A stretch of DNA of 64,000 nucleotides from Leptospira bourretii. GTDB lineage: Bacteria; Spirochaetota; Leptospiria; Leptospirales; Leptospiraceae. The notes beneath the pieces were generated by a model. That model saw only the letters and a program-made list of their open reading frames with translations, was not told where the DNA came from and made no database searches. Positions 18,174 to 26,778 of the stretch are shown here, piece by piece. Position numbers and translations under genes: made by a program. The stretch is from NCBI RefSeq assembly GCF_004770145.1, contig NZ_RQFW01000012.1, positions 248,001-312,000 on the forward strand, given 5' to 3'. The stretch's first letter is position 1. Each line of letters opens with the position of its first letter.

Positions 18174-18272
18174 CAGCCGGTATATCATTTGAGGTTTTTT
18201 TAATATATCCTTCATTTGTGAGTTTTTGGTTTTTAAATCTTTTGAAATTGAATTTGTTAACAATAATTTTAA

Positions 18273-18941
18273 TTAGCGAATTAAGTGTAAGTTATACTCT
18301 CGAGAAATGAGATAATTGAAGGCATATTCAACAGACTCAGGAATAAAAATTTCAGACTGAAATCCTAATTTGGGATACAGAATGATTCTTTGTAAATCAC
18401 CTACGATTTCGTTTATAATCATATAAAGATTCATATATTGATGAGGTGCATCTAATAAAGAGTATTCTGGTGCAGAGATGATGAACCTATTTTCTGGCCA
18501 TTGTTTGTCCAAAGCCAACTTTACTCTTAAGGTCATAGAAGGCTTTTGAATTGCTATTAGCGAGCTCACTGTAATATTCATTTTCTTTAACAAAGATTTT
18601 GTAAAATGAATATTTTCACCTGTGTTGGTAGATTCATTTTCGACGATGATATCTTTTATAGGAATACCTTCCTTCTTAGCAAACTGAGCAAAAGAATCAG
18701 CTTCTGAATCAGAGAATACGTTTTTAGTAAAAAAATTGAGTCCCCCCGAAAATAGAATATGATTGGCATAACCATTTTTGTAGAGGTCGCAAGCGTACTT
18801 AGCAATTCTTATGTCATGGCTACATAAGACAAAAATTAAATCTGCTTTATTAAGATCATCTTTTTGAACTAAAAAATCCCAAATGATGGAAGCAGATTCT
18901 AAATCTTTATCCGATATTTCTCGATGAGAAAGTAAAAACAA
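18273..18941 (-). CDS. YdcF-like (DUF218) protein
   Basis: The 222-residue protein matches the YdcF/DUF218 family: ADLIFVLCS near residue 33, a helix with repeated Ala/Tyr, ILFSGG (about 82-87), a segment VENESTNTGENI and a later Rossmann-type strand. Family members bind nucleotides such as S-adenosylmethionine in some reports; a reaction is not settled. No membrane segment is seen. The only start in frame is a TTG without a clear ribosome site, seven bases after the VOC gene stop, so the true start may differ. It is the last gene of a minus-strand run. Confidence 0.72.
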   Translation of the reverse strand: MFLLSHREISDKDLESASIIWDFLVQKDDLNKADLIFVLCSHDIRIAKYACDLYKNGYANHILFSGGLNFFTKNVFSDSEADSFAQFAKKEGIPIKDIIVENESTNTGENIHFTKSLLKKMNITVSSLIAIQKPSMTLRVKLALDKQWPENRFIISAPEYSLLDAPHQYMNLYMIINEIVGDLQRIILYPKLGFQSEIFIPESVEYAFNYLISREYNLHLIR

Positions 18942-18948
18942 ATTCTAA

Positions 18949-19464
18949 TTATTTTACAGCTTCTTTCAACGTCGCAATGTCAATTTTTCTCATTTTTAAC
19001 ATGGCTTGCGTGGCACGTTCTGCTTTGATTGGATCTTTATGCGAAATTAGTTCTAAAAGAATTTTTGGGGTCACTTGCCAGTACATACCAAATTGGTCTT
19101 GAAGCCAACCGCACATACTTTCTTTTCCCCCATTCGCTAAAAGAGCATTCCAATAATAATCAACTTCTTTTTGAGTTTCTACACTGATCATAAAGGAAAC
19201 TCCCCAAGTGAATTTGAACTCAGGTCCACCATTATAAGCAGTAAACTTTTGTCCGTTTAAAATGAACTCCCCTTGCATTGGGTTTGCTGTTATGATTTTT
19301 GACTTTTTAAAAACCGATGCATAGAACTTTGCCACTTCTTCAATATTTGCATTAAACATTAGAAAGGGAGTGATGCTATGAGTTGGATTGGCTCGGTAAT
19401 CTAACTTTTTCAAATTAGATTTTGCCTTTGTTTTGCTCGTTTTTTTCTTCTTTGGTGCTGCCAT
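18949..19464 (-). CDS. PhnB-like VOC superfamily protein with basic N-terminal tail
   Basis: Residues about 28-140 fit the VOC/PhnB-like fold often labelled 3-demethylubiquinone methyltransferase-like: ITPFLMFNANIEEVAKFY, then FTAYNGGPEFKFTWGVS and GGKESMCGWLQDQFG. The first 20 residues are a Lys/Ser/Thr-rich tail. AAGGA precedes the ATG by five bases. Metal ligands typical of true dioxygenases are not evident. The catalytic role of this subfamily is unknown. It sits among other small accessory genes of similar taxonomic scatter (SnoaL-like, DUF1801). Confidence 0.8.
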   Translation of the reverse strand: MAAPKKKKTSKTKAKSNLKKLDYRANPTHSITPFLMFNANIEEVAKFYASVFKKSKIITANPMQGEFILNGQKFTAYNGGPEFKFTWGVSFMISVETQKEVDYYWNALLANGGKESMCGWLQDQFGMYWQVTPKILLELISHKDPIKAERATQAMLKMRKIDIATLKEAVK

Positions 19465-19476
19465 GGTATTCCTTCC

Positions 19477-19983
19477 TTAATTTTTTTCCTCTAATTCATC
19501 TAAACGTATGATTATATTTTTAATCGGTGAAATGTATGCCTTCACATCATAACATACGAGACTGGCAATGAAAATACCAAAATTAGGATCATTTAACCAT
19601 CTTGTGGTGAATTGGTCACATGGATAAAATTCAATATCTTTTGCACATCTGTCAATATCTTCAGTTTTGTAATGAGAATAGTGATTAAAAACTTCGAAAC
19701 GAGTAATTAAATGTATAAACAAAAAAAGAGAGTTGTTTGTTTCTTTAGAAAGAGACCTCCGGAGAGGATCAGGATTCGTATCGCTTTCGTTATATGAATA
19801 GTTTACCAAACTACAACTGTGCAATTTAGAAAAAACTTTGCTGGAAATTCTTTGGTTTGCTTCCAATCCATTGATGAAATCTGGCCCAATTGACAGATAG
19901 TTACAGTGAATGAAAAAGACAAAGGGAAATAAAGAATTGAAGTTACCTGTAAAATCTATATTCTTTTTGAACAGGTTTACCAT
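19477..19983 (-). CDS. Hypothetical protein
   Basis: A 168-residue product without recognised domain. The N-terminal part has a weak hydrophobic run (LFPFVFFIHCNY) that might be a signal or a buried core strand. The composition is rich in Asn, Ile, Phe and Cys. It starts at an ATG and sits between the VOC gene (12-base gap) and a SnoaL-like gene. Coding is likely from frame length and neighbour orientation but is not certain. Nothing about function can be said. Confidence 0.5.
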   Translation of the reverse strand: MVNLFKKNIDFTGNFNSLFPFVFFIHCNYLSIGPDFINGLEANQRISSKVFSKLHSCSLVNYSYNESDTNPDPLRRSLSKETNNSLFLFIHLITRFEVFNHYSHYKTEDIDRCAKDIEFYPCDQFTTRWLNDPNFGIFIASLVCYDVKAYISPIKNIIIRLDELEEKN

Positions 19984-20020
19984 TTTTATTCACCTATATT
20001 TTGAATTTAAAAATTTTACG

Positions 20021-20380
20021 CTAAAATTTCGGATCACCAATTAAAAACCAAGCATTAACAATCAGTTTCTTTTTTATTTCATAAATTGCTAATACGTCGA
20101 CCACAGCTTTGCCTTCTGGAAAATTTCTAGTAACTAATTCTTGGTCTACAATTGTATCACCAAACACTTGTCTAGAAATCAACCTCGCAAAAAGGTCTGG
20201 TTCTTGGAAACGAATTATATGTCTTTCCTTAATTTGGTCAAGTCCATCTGCAATTAAAGTAGTCGGGTGTAGGTATATTTTTGCATTTTTGTCCCAACAT
20301 TGCAGAAACAAATGAATATCTTTATTGTTATATGCTTTCAGTTGTGTATCGATTAAGCTTATGCTTGTTTTTTGATTCAT
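20021..20380 (-). CDS. SnoaL-like (NTF2 fold) protein
   Basis: From the internal ATG at 20380 (MNQKTSIS) the product is 119 residues. It has the NTF2-like pattern: helix with IDTQLKAYNNKDIHLFLQCW, then KIYLHPTTLIADG and strands ending in IVNAWFLIGDP. Such proteins are small-molecule binders or isomerases; the ligand is unknown. An in-frame TTG 42 bases upstream, overlapping the broken reductase gene, is the alternative start. It is probably the next gene in that transcript. Confidence 0.72.
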   Translation of the reverse strand: MNQKTSISLIDTQLKAYNNKDIHLFLQCWDKNAKIYLHPTTLIADGLDQIKERHIIRFQEPDLFARLISRQVFGDTIVDQELVTRNFPEGKAVVDVLAIYEIKKKLIVNAWFLIGDPKF

Positions 20381-20418
20381 AAGAGATTCATTTCTATAAA
20401 TACTTAGGTAGTAATCAT

Positions 20419-21015
20419 TCAAAAACTTCCTGTCTGAACTGCGCCTGCTCGTTTGTAATTAGCGATAATAATTCCACTTGGCGAGATTTGACTCTCCGTA
20501 AGTTTAAAGGAAGCAGGGATGGTTCCTTCGGCAAATAACCTTTTACCACTACCCAGTGTTAGTGGATAGATTTTTAACCAAAACTCATCCACCAGATCAT
20601 GTTGCATCAGAGTTTGAACAAGGTTGGCACTTCCATAAACATGTAAGTTTGGGCCATCTCCCTGTTTGAGTGTTTTGATTTTATCTACTACGTTTCCATT
20701 TAAAAAGACGGAGGGATTCCATGTATGAGATTTCATCGTATTGGAAACAACGTACTTCGTTACAGACATAACACTTGGCCAGATTTCACTATGTTCGGGC
20801 CAATATGGTGCCCAAATAGAAAAGGTTTTTCGGCCTAACAACAAATCAAAGGGCAAGTTCATTTGCCTTTCCATGACCTAATTAATTACATCATCTGAAT
20901 AGGGAACTTGCCATCCCCCATAAACAAAGTCACCACTGGTATCTTCTGTTGGCCCACCGCCAGCTTGGATCACACCATCAAGGGTAAGAAATTCGAGTAC
21001 GATTATTTTTCTCAT
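20419..21015 (-). pseudogene. Dihydrofolate-reductase-family (RibD C-terminal-like) gene with in-frame amber codon
   Basis: Reading the reverse strand from the ATG at 21015 gives MRKIIVLEFLTLDGVIQAGG and then YGGWQVPYSDDVIN, the classic N-terminus of small RibD_C/YyaP-type reductases. A TAG at 20880-20878 interrupts codon 46. The same frame resumes at once with [19 protein letters not shown] and runs to a normal C-terminus ([23 protein letters not shown]). Nothing is missing and there is no frameshift, so one substitution (AAG to TAG fits the usual GKVM motif) explains it. The downstream 151 codons could still be translated from an internal ATG at 20874, but without the N-terminal nucleotide-binding strand. 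Sequencing error or a recent mutation are both possible. Confidence 0.85.
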
Positions 21016-21036
21016 GACAAAGTTCTTCGGTGAAAT

Positions 21037-21621
21037 TTATAAATTCAGAATCATAACATAAGGTAAAGCGATTGTTTCTCTGAAAATGGAATATAAGTCA
21101 CGTATTTCAATGTATCTGGCGTAAGATGTTTTGATATTATTGAATCCTGCTCTTTTTACTAGATAACTTGCTCTAGGAAGATGATAATACTGCGAAATGA
21201 TAAGAATTGGTTCCGATTCATGCGATTTCAAGATTTCCTTTAAATTTTCTGCGGATTTTTCCGTAGTGTAACCTAGATTGTCTGCTATGATTTGATTTGC
21301 ATTTATGCCGTTTGCTATTAAATATTCTTTCATTACTTTTGCTTCGTCAAATCCTTCTTTTCCAATTCCTCCAGAGACTATTATTTTCTGTATTAAATTT
21401 TCCTTATAAAGAACAACGGCACGATCTAATCTTGCTTGTAATCGATCCGAAGGTTTTCCATTTAGTTCTACTTTATTACCCAGTACAAGAGCAAAAGTTG
21501 ATTTTAAGTCTTTTTCTTCTGTTAATCCATGATAAAGGATATAACCGAATGAAACTAATAAATAGAAAGAAAATACCTTCGTTAATGAGATAAATTTTAC
21601 TTCGAATTGTTTAAGTGACAT
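21037..21621 (-). CDS. YdcF/SanA-like (DUF218) membrane-anchored protein
   Basis: From the ATG at 21621 (MSLKQFEV) the protein has 194 residues with one N-terminal membrane segment (about 15-33). The DUF218 core follows: FALVLGNKVELNGKPSDRLQARLDRAV, KIIVSGGIGKEG, the EAKVMKEYL helix, a TTEKSAENLKE segment and PILIISQYYHLPRASYL. SanA-type relatives affect envelope permeability; that role is only suggestive here. An open frame extends further upstream but would overlap the SnoaL-like gene. It is the second DUF218 protein within 3 kb, and the two are quite different in sequence. Confidence 0.8.
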   Translation of the reverse strand: MSLKQFEVKFISLTKVFSFYLLVSFGYILYHGLTEEKDLKSTFALVLGNKVELNGKPSDRLQARLDRAVVLYKENLIQKIIVSGGIGKEGFDEAKVMKEYLIANGINANQIIADNLGYTTEKSAENLKEILKSHESEPILIISQYYHLPRASYLVKRAGFNNIKTSYARYIEIRDLYSIFRETIALPYVMILNL

Positions 21622-21650
21622 GAATTTCTTATTGTTATAGAATTTTTGAT

Positions 21651-22064
21651 TTAATTTTGTTTGGAAATAAGTGCACCGAGAAATTCGGAAGTATTCCATT
21701 CTTCTATGATAAAACCATTTTTAAATTTTGAAACAATCATTTCATTCCATTGAATGGATTTGCCTGGTTTTAAGTTTTTGTTCTTTGAAGGTTTTATTTT
21801 TCCGCGTAAGGTTCTTTTCCATACGATGAATTCTTCTGTTTGTACTAAGAATTGAATTTTGACTATTTTTAAATCAGCAAAAAAATTATGTAAATCCTTC
21901 GTCCACTTGATGATGATTTTATGCCCTTGATAATCCTTTTTAGAAGTATGAACAATGTATTCGTTAGAAAAAACTTCTTGGATTGATGTTGTACTGTGAT
22001 TTGTAATTAGTTCGTTCAATATGAACGAAATTTTTTCATTATTATTTTGCATATTTGTATTCAC
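21651..22064 (-). CDS. SnoaL-like ester-cyclase-type protein
   Basis: The 137-residue product fits the SnoaL/NTF2 fold: NELITNHSTTSIQEVFSNEYIVHTS, then a helix with IIIKWTKDLHNFFADLKI and strands ending in GFIIEEWNTSEFLGAL. The terminal ExW segment is usual in SnoaL ester-cyclase relatives. Catalysis cannot be inferred. It is the first gene of the minus-strand run toward 18.3 kb, so its upstream region probably drives the group. Confidence 0.72.
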   Translation of the reverse strand: MNTNMQNNNEKISFILNELITNHSTTSIQEVFSNEYIVHTSKKDYQGHKIIIKWTKDLHNFFADLKIVKIQFLVQTEEFIVWKRTLRGKIKPSKNKNLKPGKSIQWNEMIVSKFKNGFIIEEWNTSEFLGALISKQN

Positions 22065-22156
22065 TCTTCCATTTTCGTCAGACTATATTTTTGGTACTTT
22101 AGGATGAACTGCAAACTTAGAGAAGAAGAAATTTACTCCCTAAGATGGAAACTAGA

Positions 22157-22184
22157 TTGACAATAAATGATTTAATATTAAACT
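22157..22184 (+). promoter_or_regulatory. Candidate promoter and leader hairpin before the dioxygenase gene
   Basis: A perfect TTGACA is followed after 16 bases by TAAACT. Further down, CTGGAA and TTCCAG (22200-22219) can form a six-pair hairpin in the leader, close to the ATG. A conventional ribosome site at the normal distance is not obvious. Confidence 0.4.
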
Positions 22185-22227
22185 ATCTAAATAGAGGAGC
22201 TGGAAGGTAAACATTCCAGAAACCAGG

Positions 22228-23064
22228 ATGAATCACGAAGAAAACAAAGAAAATTGGGGTATTTTTCAAAGTTCAGAAACTCAGCCTTCCCTTTTTTTGG
22301 GACATGGTAGCCCGATGAATGCAATTGAGGAAAATGAATTTGTGGAAGGATTACGAAATCTTTCCTCTAAGATTCCCAAACCAAAAGCAATTCTTTGTAT
22401 TTCCGCTCATTGGGTAACCGATGGCACTTTTGTGACCGCCATGGAAAATCCTCCCACCATACATGACTTTGGTGGATTTCCGAAAGCACTATTTGATGTG
22501 CAGTATCCTGCTCCTGGTAGCCCTGAACTTGCAAAACTGGTTCAGTCGTTGGTAAAATCTCAAAATATAAAATTAGATTACGAATGGGGTTTGGACCATG
22601 GTGCATGGAGTGTCATCAAACATATTTATCCCAATGCTGATGTTCCAATCGTTCAGTTAAGTATGGATTATAAAACTTCGCCAGAAAAACACTTTCAATT
22701 GGCAAAAGAGTTGGCTCCTCTACGGGACCACGGTGTGCTCATTTTAACAAGTGGAAATATTGTACATAACTTGCGTATGGTGGCTTGGGATAGGCTAAAC
22801 GAAGTATATGGATTTGATTGGGCAATGGAAGTCAATCAGAAGGTTAAAAATTGGATTTTACAGGGAGATAATGATTCCTTAATTCAAATTAGAAATCATG
22901 GAAAAGAATTTGAATGGGCGATCCCAACAGCAGAACATTATTTGCCATTGTTATACACATTAGGAACAAAACTCGATTCTGATACCATATCATTTTTTAA
23001 TGATAAACCGGTAGCAGGTGCTTTAACTATGACTTCAGTAAGACTCGACCCACATTTGAACTAG
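22228..23064 (+). CDS. Class III extradiol dioxygenase, YgiD/DODA-like
   Basis: The 278-residue protein matches the LigB/DODA family, which opens catechol rings using non-heme iron. The ligands fit His in FLGHGSP (about 27-31), His in ISAHWV (about 64), and the later His in SGNIVHNL. The WGLDHGAWSV segment and the C-terminal AEHYLPLLY are family marks. Bacterial YgiD acts on DOPA; the true substrate here is unknown. An esterase gene follows after 13 bases, so the pair may be co-transcribed. Confidence 0.88.
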   Translation: MNHEENKENWGIFQSSETQPSLFLGHGSPMNAIEENEFVEGLRNLSSKIPKPKAILCISAHWVTDGTFVTAMENPPTIHDFGGFPKALFDVQYPAPGSPELAKLVQSLVKSQNIKLDYEWGLDHGAWSVIKHIYPNADVPIVQLSMDYKTSPEKHFQLAKELAPLRDHGVLILTSGNIVHNLRMVAWDRLNEVYGFDWAMEVNQKVKNWILQGDNDSLIQIRNHGKEFEWAIPTAEHYLPLLYTLGTKLDSDTISFFNDKPVAGALTMTSVRLDPHLN

Positions 23065-23077
23065 GATAAGGTATAAA

Positions 23078-23737
23078 ATGGAAAAGCCACTCGAATTTTT
23101 AGTTCGAAAACCAAAGGTAACAACTGAGAATCCCCCTCTCCTCTTATTGTTACACGGCGTTGGTAGTAATGAAGAAGATTTATTTTCTTTATCAAATTAT
23201 CTACCTGATTCTTTGTTGGTGGTCTCACTCCGCGGCCCTATATCTTTGGGTCCAAATAGTTTTGGTTGGTATGAAGTATTATTCACGACAGGCCAACCTA
23301 AGATCAATTTGGAGCAAGAAAAAGAGAGTAGAAAGCTTTTATTAGATTTTTTGGATTATCTTAAATTAAATCATCAATATGATGAATCCAATGTTTGGAC
23401 CTGTGGTTTTAGTCAAGGAGCCATTATGTCATATTCCATTGGATTACTTTATCCAGATAAAATCAAAGGAATTATTGCCTTAAGTGGAAGGTTGTTGGAA
23501 GAGAATAAAGAAATGATAAAGATCACAGATGATCTTTTAAAAAAGAAGATTTTTATTTCTCATGGAACCAAGGATCGAGTGTTATCGGTTGAATATGCGC
23601 GCTCAGTAAAACAATATTTGGAATCAATTGGCATTCGGCCTCATTATCAGGAATATGAAGAAGGTCATAGTATCAACAGAGAAATGTTAAAGGATTTGAT
23701 ACAATGGTTGGAAACGGAATTGGGGAAAATTAACTAA
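23078..23737 (+). CDS. Carboxylesterase/phospholipase-type alpha/beta hydrolase
   Basis: A 219-residue single-domain hydrolase of the phospholipase/carboxylesterase (YpfH-like) family. HGVGSNEEDLF gives the oxyanion region, GFSQGA the nucleophile elbow (Ser about 111), HGTKDRVL the acidic residue and EEGHSI the catalytic His. No signal peptide, so cytoplasmic. It is joined to the dioxygenase gene in probable operon. The neighbouring DUF1801 gene converges, with three bases between the stops. Confidence 0.85.
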   Translation: MEKPLEFLVRKPKVTTENPPLLLLLHGVGSNEEDLFSLSNYLPDSLLVVSLRGPISLGPNSFGWYEVLFTTGQPKINLEQEKESRKLLLDFLDYLKLNHQYDESNVWTCGFSQGAIMSYSIGLLYPDKIKGIIALSGRLLEENKEMIKITDDLLKKKIFISHGTKDRVLSVEYARSVKQYLESIGIRPHYQEYEEGHSINREMLKDLIQWLETELGKIN

Positions 23738-23740
23738 GGA

Positions 23741-24118
23741 CTATTTATTTTTGCTAAATAAACTTTCATCAATTGCAATTGCATTTTCAAGATATTCGAT
23801 TAGCAAAGATTTATTAATTTGATTTGGATGATGATAGGTAATACAATAAACTTGTTTTCTATTTTCTTTTTCTAAAATATTATGCTTATCATTAATTAAA
23901 TAGCCATTACAAAATCCGAATTGTACACCAGCTTTTGGTCCTGGTTTTATAGAGGCTGGCCAAATAAAACAAATCCTGCTATTTTTAAAATAATATGGAA
24001 CAGAATAAGAAATTTTTTCTTTAAGAGAAGGAAAAATTGAAACTATCTCTTTTAATTTAGAAACAATTTGAAATTCGTTTTTTGTGAGAGATTGATAAAA
24101 AGTTTCAAATTTATCCAT
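23741..24118 (-). CDS. DUF1801 (YdhG-like) domain protein
   Basis: At 125 residues it shows the DUF1801 pattern: a helical start LKEIVSIFPSLKEKISYSVPYY, then KNSRICFIWPAS, a central strand with AGVQFGFCNGYLI and a helical end. These small proteins resemble iron-chaperone frataxin-like folds in structural surveys; no function is proven. The gene directly follows a decayed membrane-protein gene on the same strand. Confidence 0.78.
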   Translation of the reverse strand: MDKFETFYQSLTKNEFQIVSKLKEIVSIFPSLKEKISYSVPYYFKNSRICFIWPASIKPGPKAGVQFGFCNGYLINDKHNILEKENRKQVYCITYHHPNQINKSLLIEYLENAIAIDESLFSKNK

Positions 24119-24131
24119 TTTAGTTAATTAG

Positions 24132-24375
24132 TTATTTATGGATTTTTATAAAAAAAAGTCCACAATATAGAGTGAGCAAAGTTAGAAAATTCAGAGTTGG
24201 ATCAGTAGACAATGGCACCACAAAAAAGCCAAAATAACATAGATTGAATGAAAATTAAACTTTGAGTCTTTGTATCAGCAATAAAATTGATTGTTCCCTC
24301 GAGTAAAGTAAGTATTGAACCTATTATTATAGCATTTTTTCAAAGGGTGAATCTTGAAAATTTACTCTGTTCCAT
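24132..24375 (-). pseudogene. Decayed small membrane-protein gene
   Basis: The reverse strand from the ATG at 24375 reads MEQSKFSRFTL, a TGA at 24342-24340, then continues in the same frame with KNAIIIGSILTLLEGTINF, ADTKTQSLIFIQSMLFWLF. The frame is then lost at a run of six T (A run 24222-24227 on the plus strand). If one T is removed it continues VVPLSTDPTLNFLTLLTL and ends KIHK with a stop at 24134-24132. The span (244 bases) is one more than a multiple of three. So a small protein of about 80 residues with two or three membrane helices has taken one nonsense change and one homopolymer indel. The parent family is not recognised. Confidence 0.62.
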
Positions 24376-24524
24376 ACAGTCGTATGTTTGGTAACCAAAT
24401 GAATAGACAAGATAATAATTCCTATAGAATTTTTTATACGCTATTTTACATAAAAACTTATATGCGTATTTCGTATATCATCCGGCTCTTTTTTTAAAAG
24501 TTTTTAAAAACAAAAGATAAAAAT
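24376..24524. other. AT-rich gap between the decayed gene and the purB terminator
   Basis: Very AT-rich sequence without a coding frame. It probably contains the former promoter of the decayed gene on the minus strand. Several TAT-rich stretches (for instance CTTATATGCGTATTTCGTATA near 24450-24475) are too ambiguous to call. Confidence 0.35.
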
Positions 24525-24565
24525 CCAAAAAAAAGGACTAGGTCTGTAAGAACCTAATCCTTTTT
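24525..24565 (-). terminator. Rho-independent terminator after purB
   Basis: On the minus strand AAAAAGGATTAGGT pairs with ACCTAGTCCTTTTT around an eight-base loop, with one G-U pair, and continues into a run of T. It lies about 30 bases past the purB stop. Confidence 0.85.
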
Positions 24566-24597
24566 GAAATCTTAGTTTTGCTTTTTTATATAAGTAT

Positions 24598-25902
24598 CTA
24601 ATCGATAATCCCTAATCGTTTGAAGATGAGTGGGATTTTTTCCAAATAAGGTTTGATTTGGAAAATTTCATCCAGGTCACTTTCTTTGAGGATGGCAGAA
24701 CATCTTGGATCTTGTTTTAAAAGGTCACGAAGATTTTTGGACTGGTCTGCCCATACTGCCATTGCATTTTCTTGAACGATTAAGTAGGCATCTTCACGAG
24801 TGATTCCGCCTTTTTCAATTAGCCATAACAATACTTTTTGTGAAAAGATTAGTCCACGTGTTACATTTAATGTACGTTCTGTAGCATCAGGATACACATG
24901 AAGTCCTTTTAGGACAAAATTCATTTTTTCCAAAATGTAATCCAGTGCAATAGTAGAATCAGGAAGTACAATTCGTTCGGCAGAAGAATGAGAAATATCT
25001 CGTTCATGCCAAAGCCCTACGTTTTGTAATCCTACGTTTACATTGGAACGAATCACTCTGGAGATTCCAGAAATTCTTTCGCAAACCACTGGGTTACGTT
25101 TATGAGGCATTGCAGAGGATCCTTTTTGGCCTTTGGCAAATGGTTCTTCTACTTCTCGGCCTTCCGTTTTTTGTAACAAACGAATTTCAGTTGCCATTCG
25201 GTCTAAACTGGCAGCAACCACTCCAAGCACTGACATATAAAACGCATGGCGATCTCGTGAGATAACTTGTGTAGCAATCGGATCAACGGTTAATCCAAGT
25301 TTGGTTAATACATATTCTTCAATTTCTAAATCAATATTAGAATAAGTTCCGACCGCACCAGACAATTTCCCTACGGCCACTTGTGCGCGGGCATCTTTCA
25401 TCCGTTCTAAGTTTCGAGTCATCTCCGCATAGAAAAGAGCAAACTTAAGACCAAGTGTCATTGGTTCTGCATGGATTCCATGAGAACGTCCGATACAAGG
25501 AAGGTCTTTGTACTCTTTTGCTTTTTGTTTTGTGGTTTCTAAAAGAGTTTCGGTTCTTTGGATGAGAAGATCCATGGCTTGGACCATTTGTACACAAAGT
25601 GCAGTGTCACCAACGTCACTAGATGTGAGGCCAAAGTGAACATGTCGGCCTGCTGGTCCTATATAAGAGTTTAGGTTTGTCAAATAGGCGATAACATCAT
25701 GATGTACTTTTGATTCTATTTCTAGAATTTCATCTACATTGAATTTTGCCTTTTGTTTGATGGTTTCTAGGTCCTCTTTGGGAACTTCTCCACGGTTGGC
25801 GCGGGCTTCGCAGGCATAAATTTCAATATCTGTCCAAATCTTAAATTTGTTCTCTAATTCCCAGATGGCAGAAATCTCTGGATGGCTGTATCGATCGATC
25901 AT
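24598..25902 (-). CDS. purB: Adenylosuccinate lyase
   Basis: PurB releases fumarate from SAICAR and adenylosuccinate in purine synthesis. The 434-residue protein begins MIDRYSHPEISAIW, typical for the bacterial form. It holds the fumarase/aspartase superfamily signature GSSAMPHKRNP (about 262-272), the LTSSDVGDTA segment and the catalytic region GRSHGIHAEP. The length is standard. It is a single-gene unit, with a terminator behind and a 108-base divergent region toward the SDR gene. Confidence 0.96.
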   Translation of the reverse strand: MIDRYSHPEISAIWELENKFKIWTDIEIYACEARANRGEVPKEDLETIKQKAKFNVDEILEIESKVHHDVIAYLTNLNSYIGPAGRHVHFGLTSSDVGDTALCVQMVQAMDLLIQRTETLLETTKQKAKEYKDLPCIGRSHGIHAEPMTLGLKFALFYAEMTRNLERMKDARAQVAVGKLSGAVGTYSNIDLEIEEYVLTKLGLTVDPIATQVISRDRHAFYMSVLGVVAASLDRMATEIRLLQKTEGREVEEPFAKGQKGSSAMPHKRNPVVCERISGISRVIRSNVNVGLQNVGLWHERDISHSSAERIVLPDSTIALDYILEKMNFVLKGLHVYPDATERTLNVTRGLIFSQKVLLWLIEKGGITREDAYLIVQENAMAVWADQSKNLRDLLKQDPRCSAILKESDLDEIFQIKPYLEKIPLIFKRLGIID

Positions 25903-26010
25903 AAGGGCAGTCTTTCATTAGAAACTTCTCTTTCAACTGGGAATTTTACGATTGCCGAACGATGTTCGAAATTCAAGTTTAGAATCTAGTAATAAATCCT
26001 AGGGGGGCAT

Positions 26011-26778
26011 ATGTCCAAAGAATTCGAAGGAAAAGTAGCACTGGTAACGGGAGCTGCCTCTCCCATTGGTTTGGGAAGAGCAATCGCAAACCGAATCGCA
26101 TCGCATGGTGCAAGTTTGGTGCTTGTTGATTTGAATCAGGAAAAAATTGAAGAAGCTGCAAGAGAAGTAGAAGCTAAATTTGGTGTGAAAGCAATTGGAG
26201 TTGCTTGTAACGTTACAAAACCAGAAGACTGTGATGCTGCTATCAGCAAAACAAAAGAGGCTTTTGGTAAATTGGATTTTCTTGTGAACAACGCAGGTGT
26301 TTTGAAAGACAACCTTCTCATTCGTATGTCTGAACAAGAATATGACTTTGTGATGGATGTGAACTGTAAGGGAGTTTTCCTTATGACTAAATCCGCAAGT
26401 AAACTCATTCTAAAATCTGACTCTGGTAGAATCGTAAACATTTCTTCTGTTTCTGGATTAACTGGCCAACCAGGCCAAGCGAACTACTCTACTTCCAAAG
26501 CGGGAGTGATTGCATTAACAAAAGTTTCTGCTCGTGAATTTTCAGGAAGAAACGTACTAGTGAATGCAGTTTGTCCAGGTTATGTACAAACTGAAATGAC
26601 TGGAACACTTTCGAAAGAAGTACAAGACAAGTTGACTGATCCTTCTGTGATCCCACTCAAACGTCCAGGAAAACAAGAAGAGATCGCATCTGCTGTGAAA
26701 TTTTTCTTAAGCAACGATGCATCTTACATTACTGGAACTTATCTCCGTGTAGACGGTGGTGCGGCTATCGGGATGTAG
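26011..26778 (+). CDS. fabG: 3-oxoacyl-ACP reductase-like short-chain dehydrogenase
   Basis: A classic SDR of 255 residues. The NAD(P) motif is [12 protein letters not shown] (about 13-24), NNAG at 93-96, and the catalytic Ser146, Tyr159 and Lys163 (YSTSK). The end [30 protein letters not shown] matches FabG. The GAASPIG variant of the glycine-rich loop (Pro-Ile in place of the usual Gly-Ile) is slightly unusual. A very strong purine ribosome site, AGGGGGG, precedes the ATG. No other fatty-acid synthesis gene is near, so a role in another oxidoreduction is possible. It overlaps the M23 gene tail-to-tail by 14 bases. Confidence 0.82.
   Translation: MSKEFEGKVALVTGAASPIGLGRAIANRIASHGASLVLVDLNQEKIEEAAREVEAKFGVKAIGVACNVTKPEDCDAAISKTKEAFGKLDFLVNNAGVLKDNLLIRMSEQEYDFVMDVNCKGVFLMTKSASKLILKSDSGRIVNISSVSGLTGQPGQANYSTSKAGVIALTKVSAREFSGRNVLVNAVCPGYVQTEMTGTLSKEVQDKLTDPSVIPLKRPGKQEEIASAVKFFLSNDASYITGTYLRVDGGAAIGM

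Noticed and set aside
19477..19983. Considered calling this frame a pseudogene like its neighbours
   Set aside because: It has an ATG, an uninterrupted frame and a normal stop; there is no sign of lesion, only a lack of recognisable homology.
24340..24342. TGA in the decayed gene read as selenocysteine
   Set aside because: The position is not a redox site, no SECIS-like element follows, and a second lesion in the same gene points to decay.
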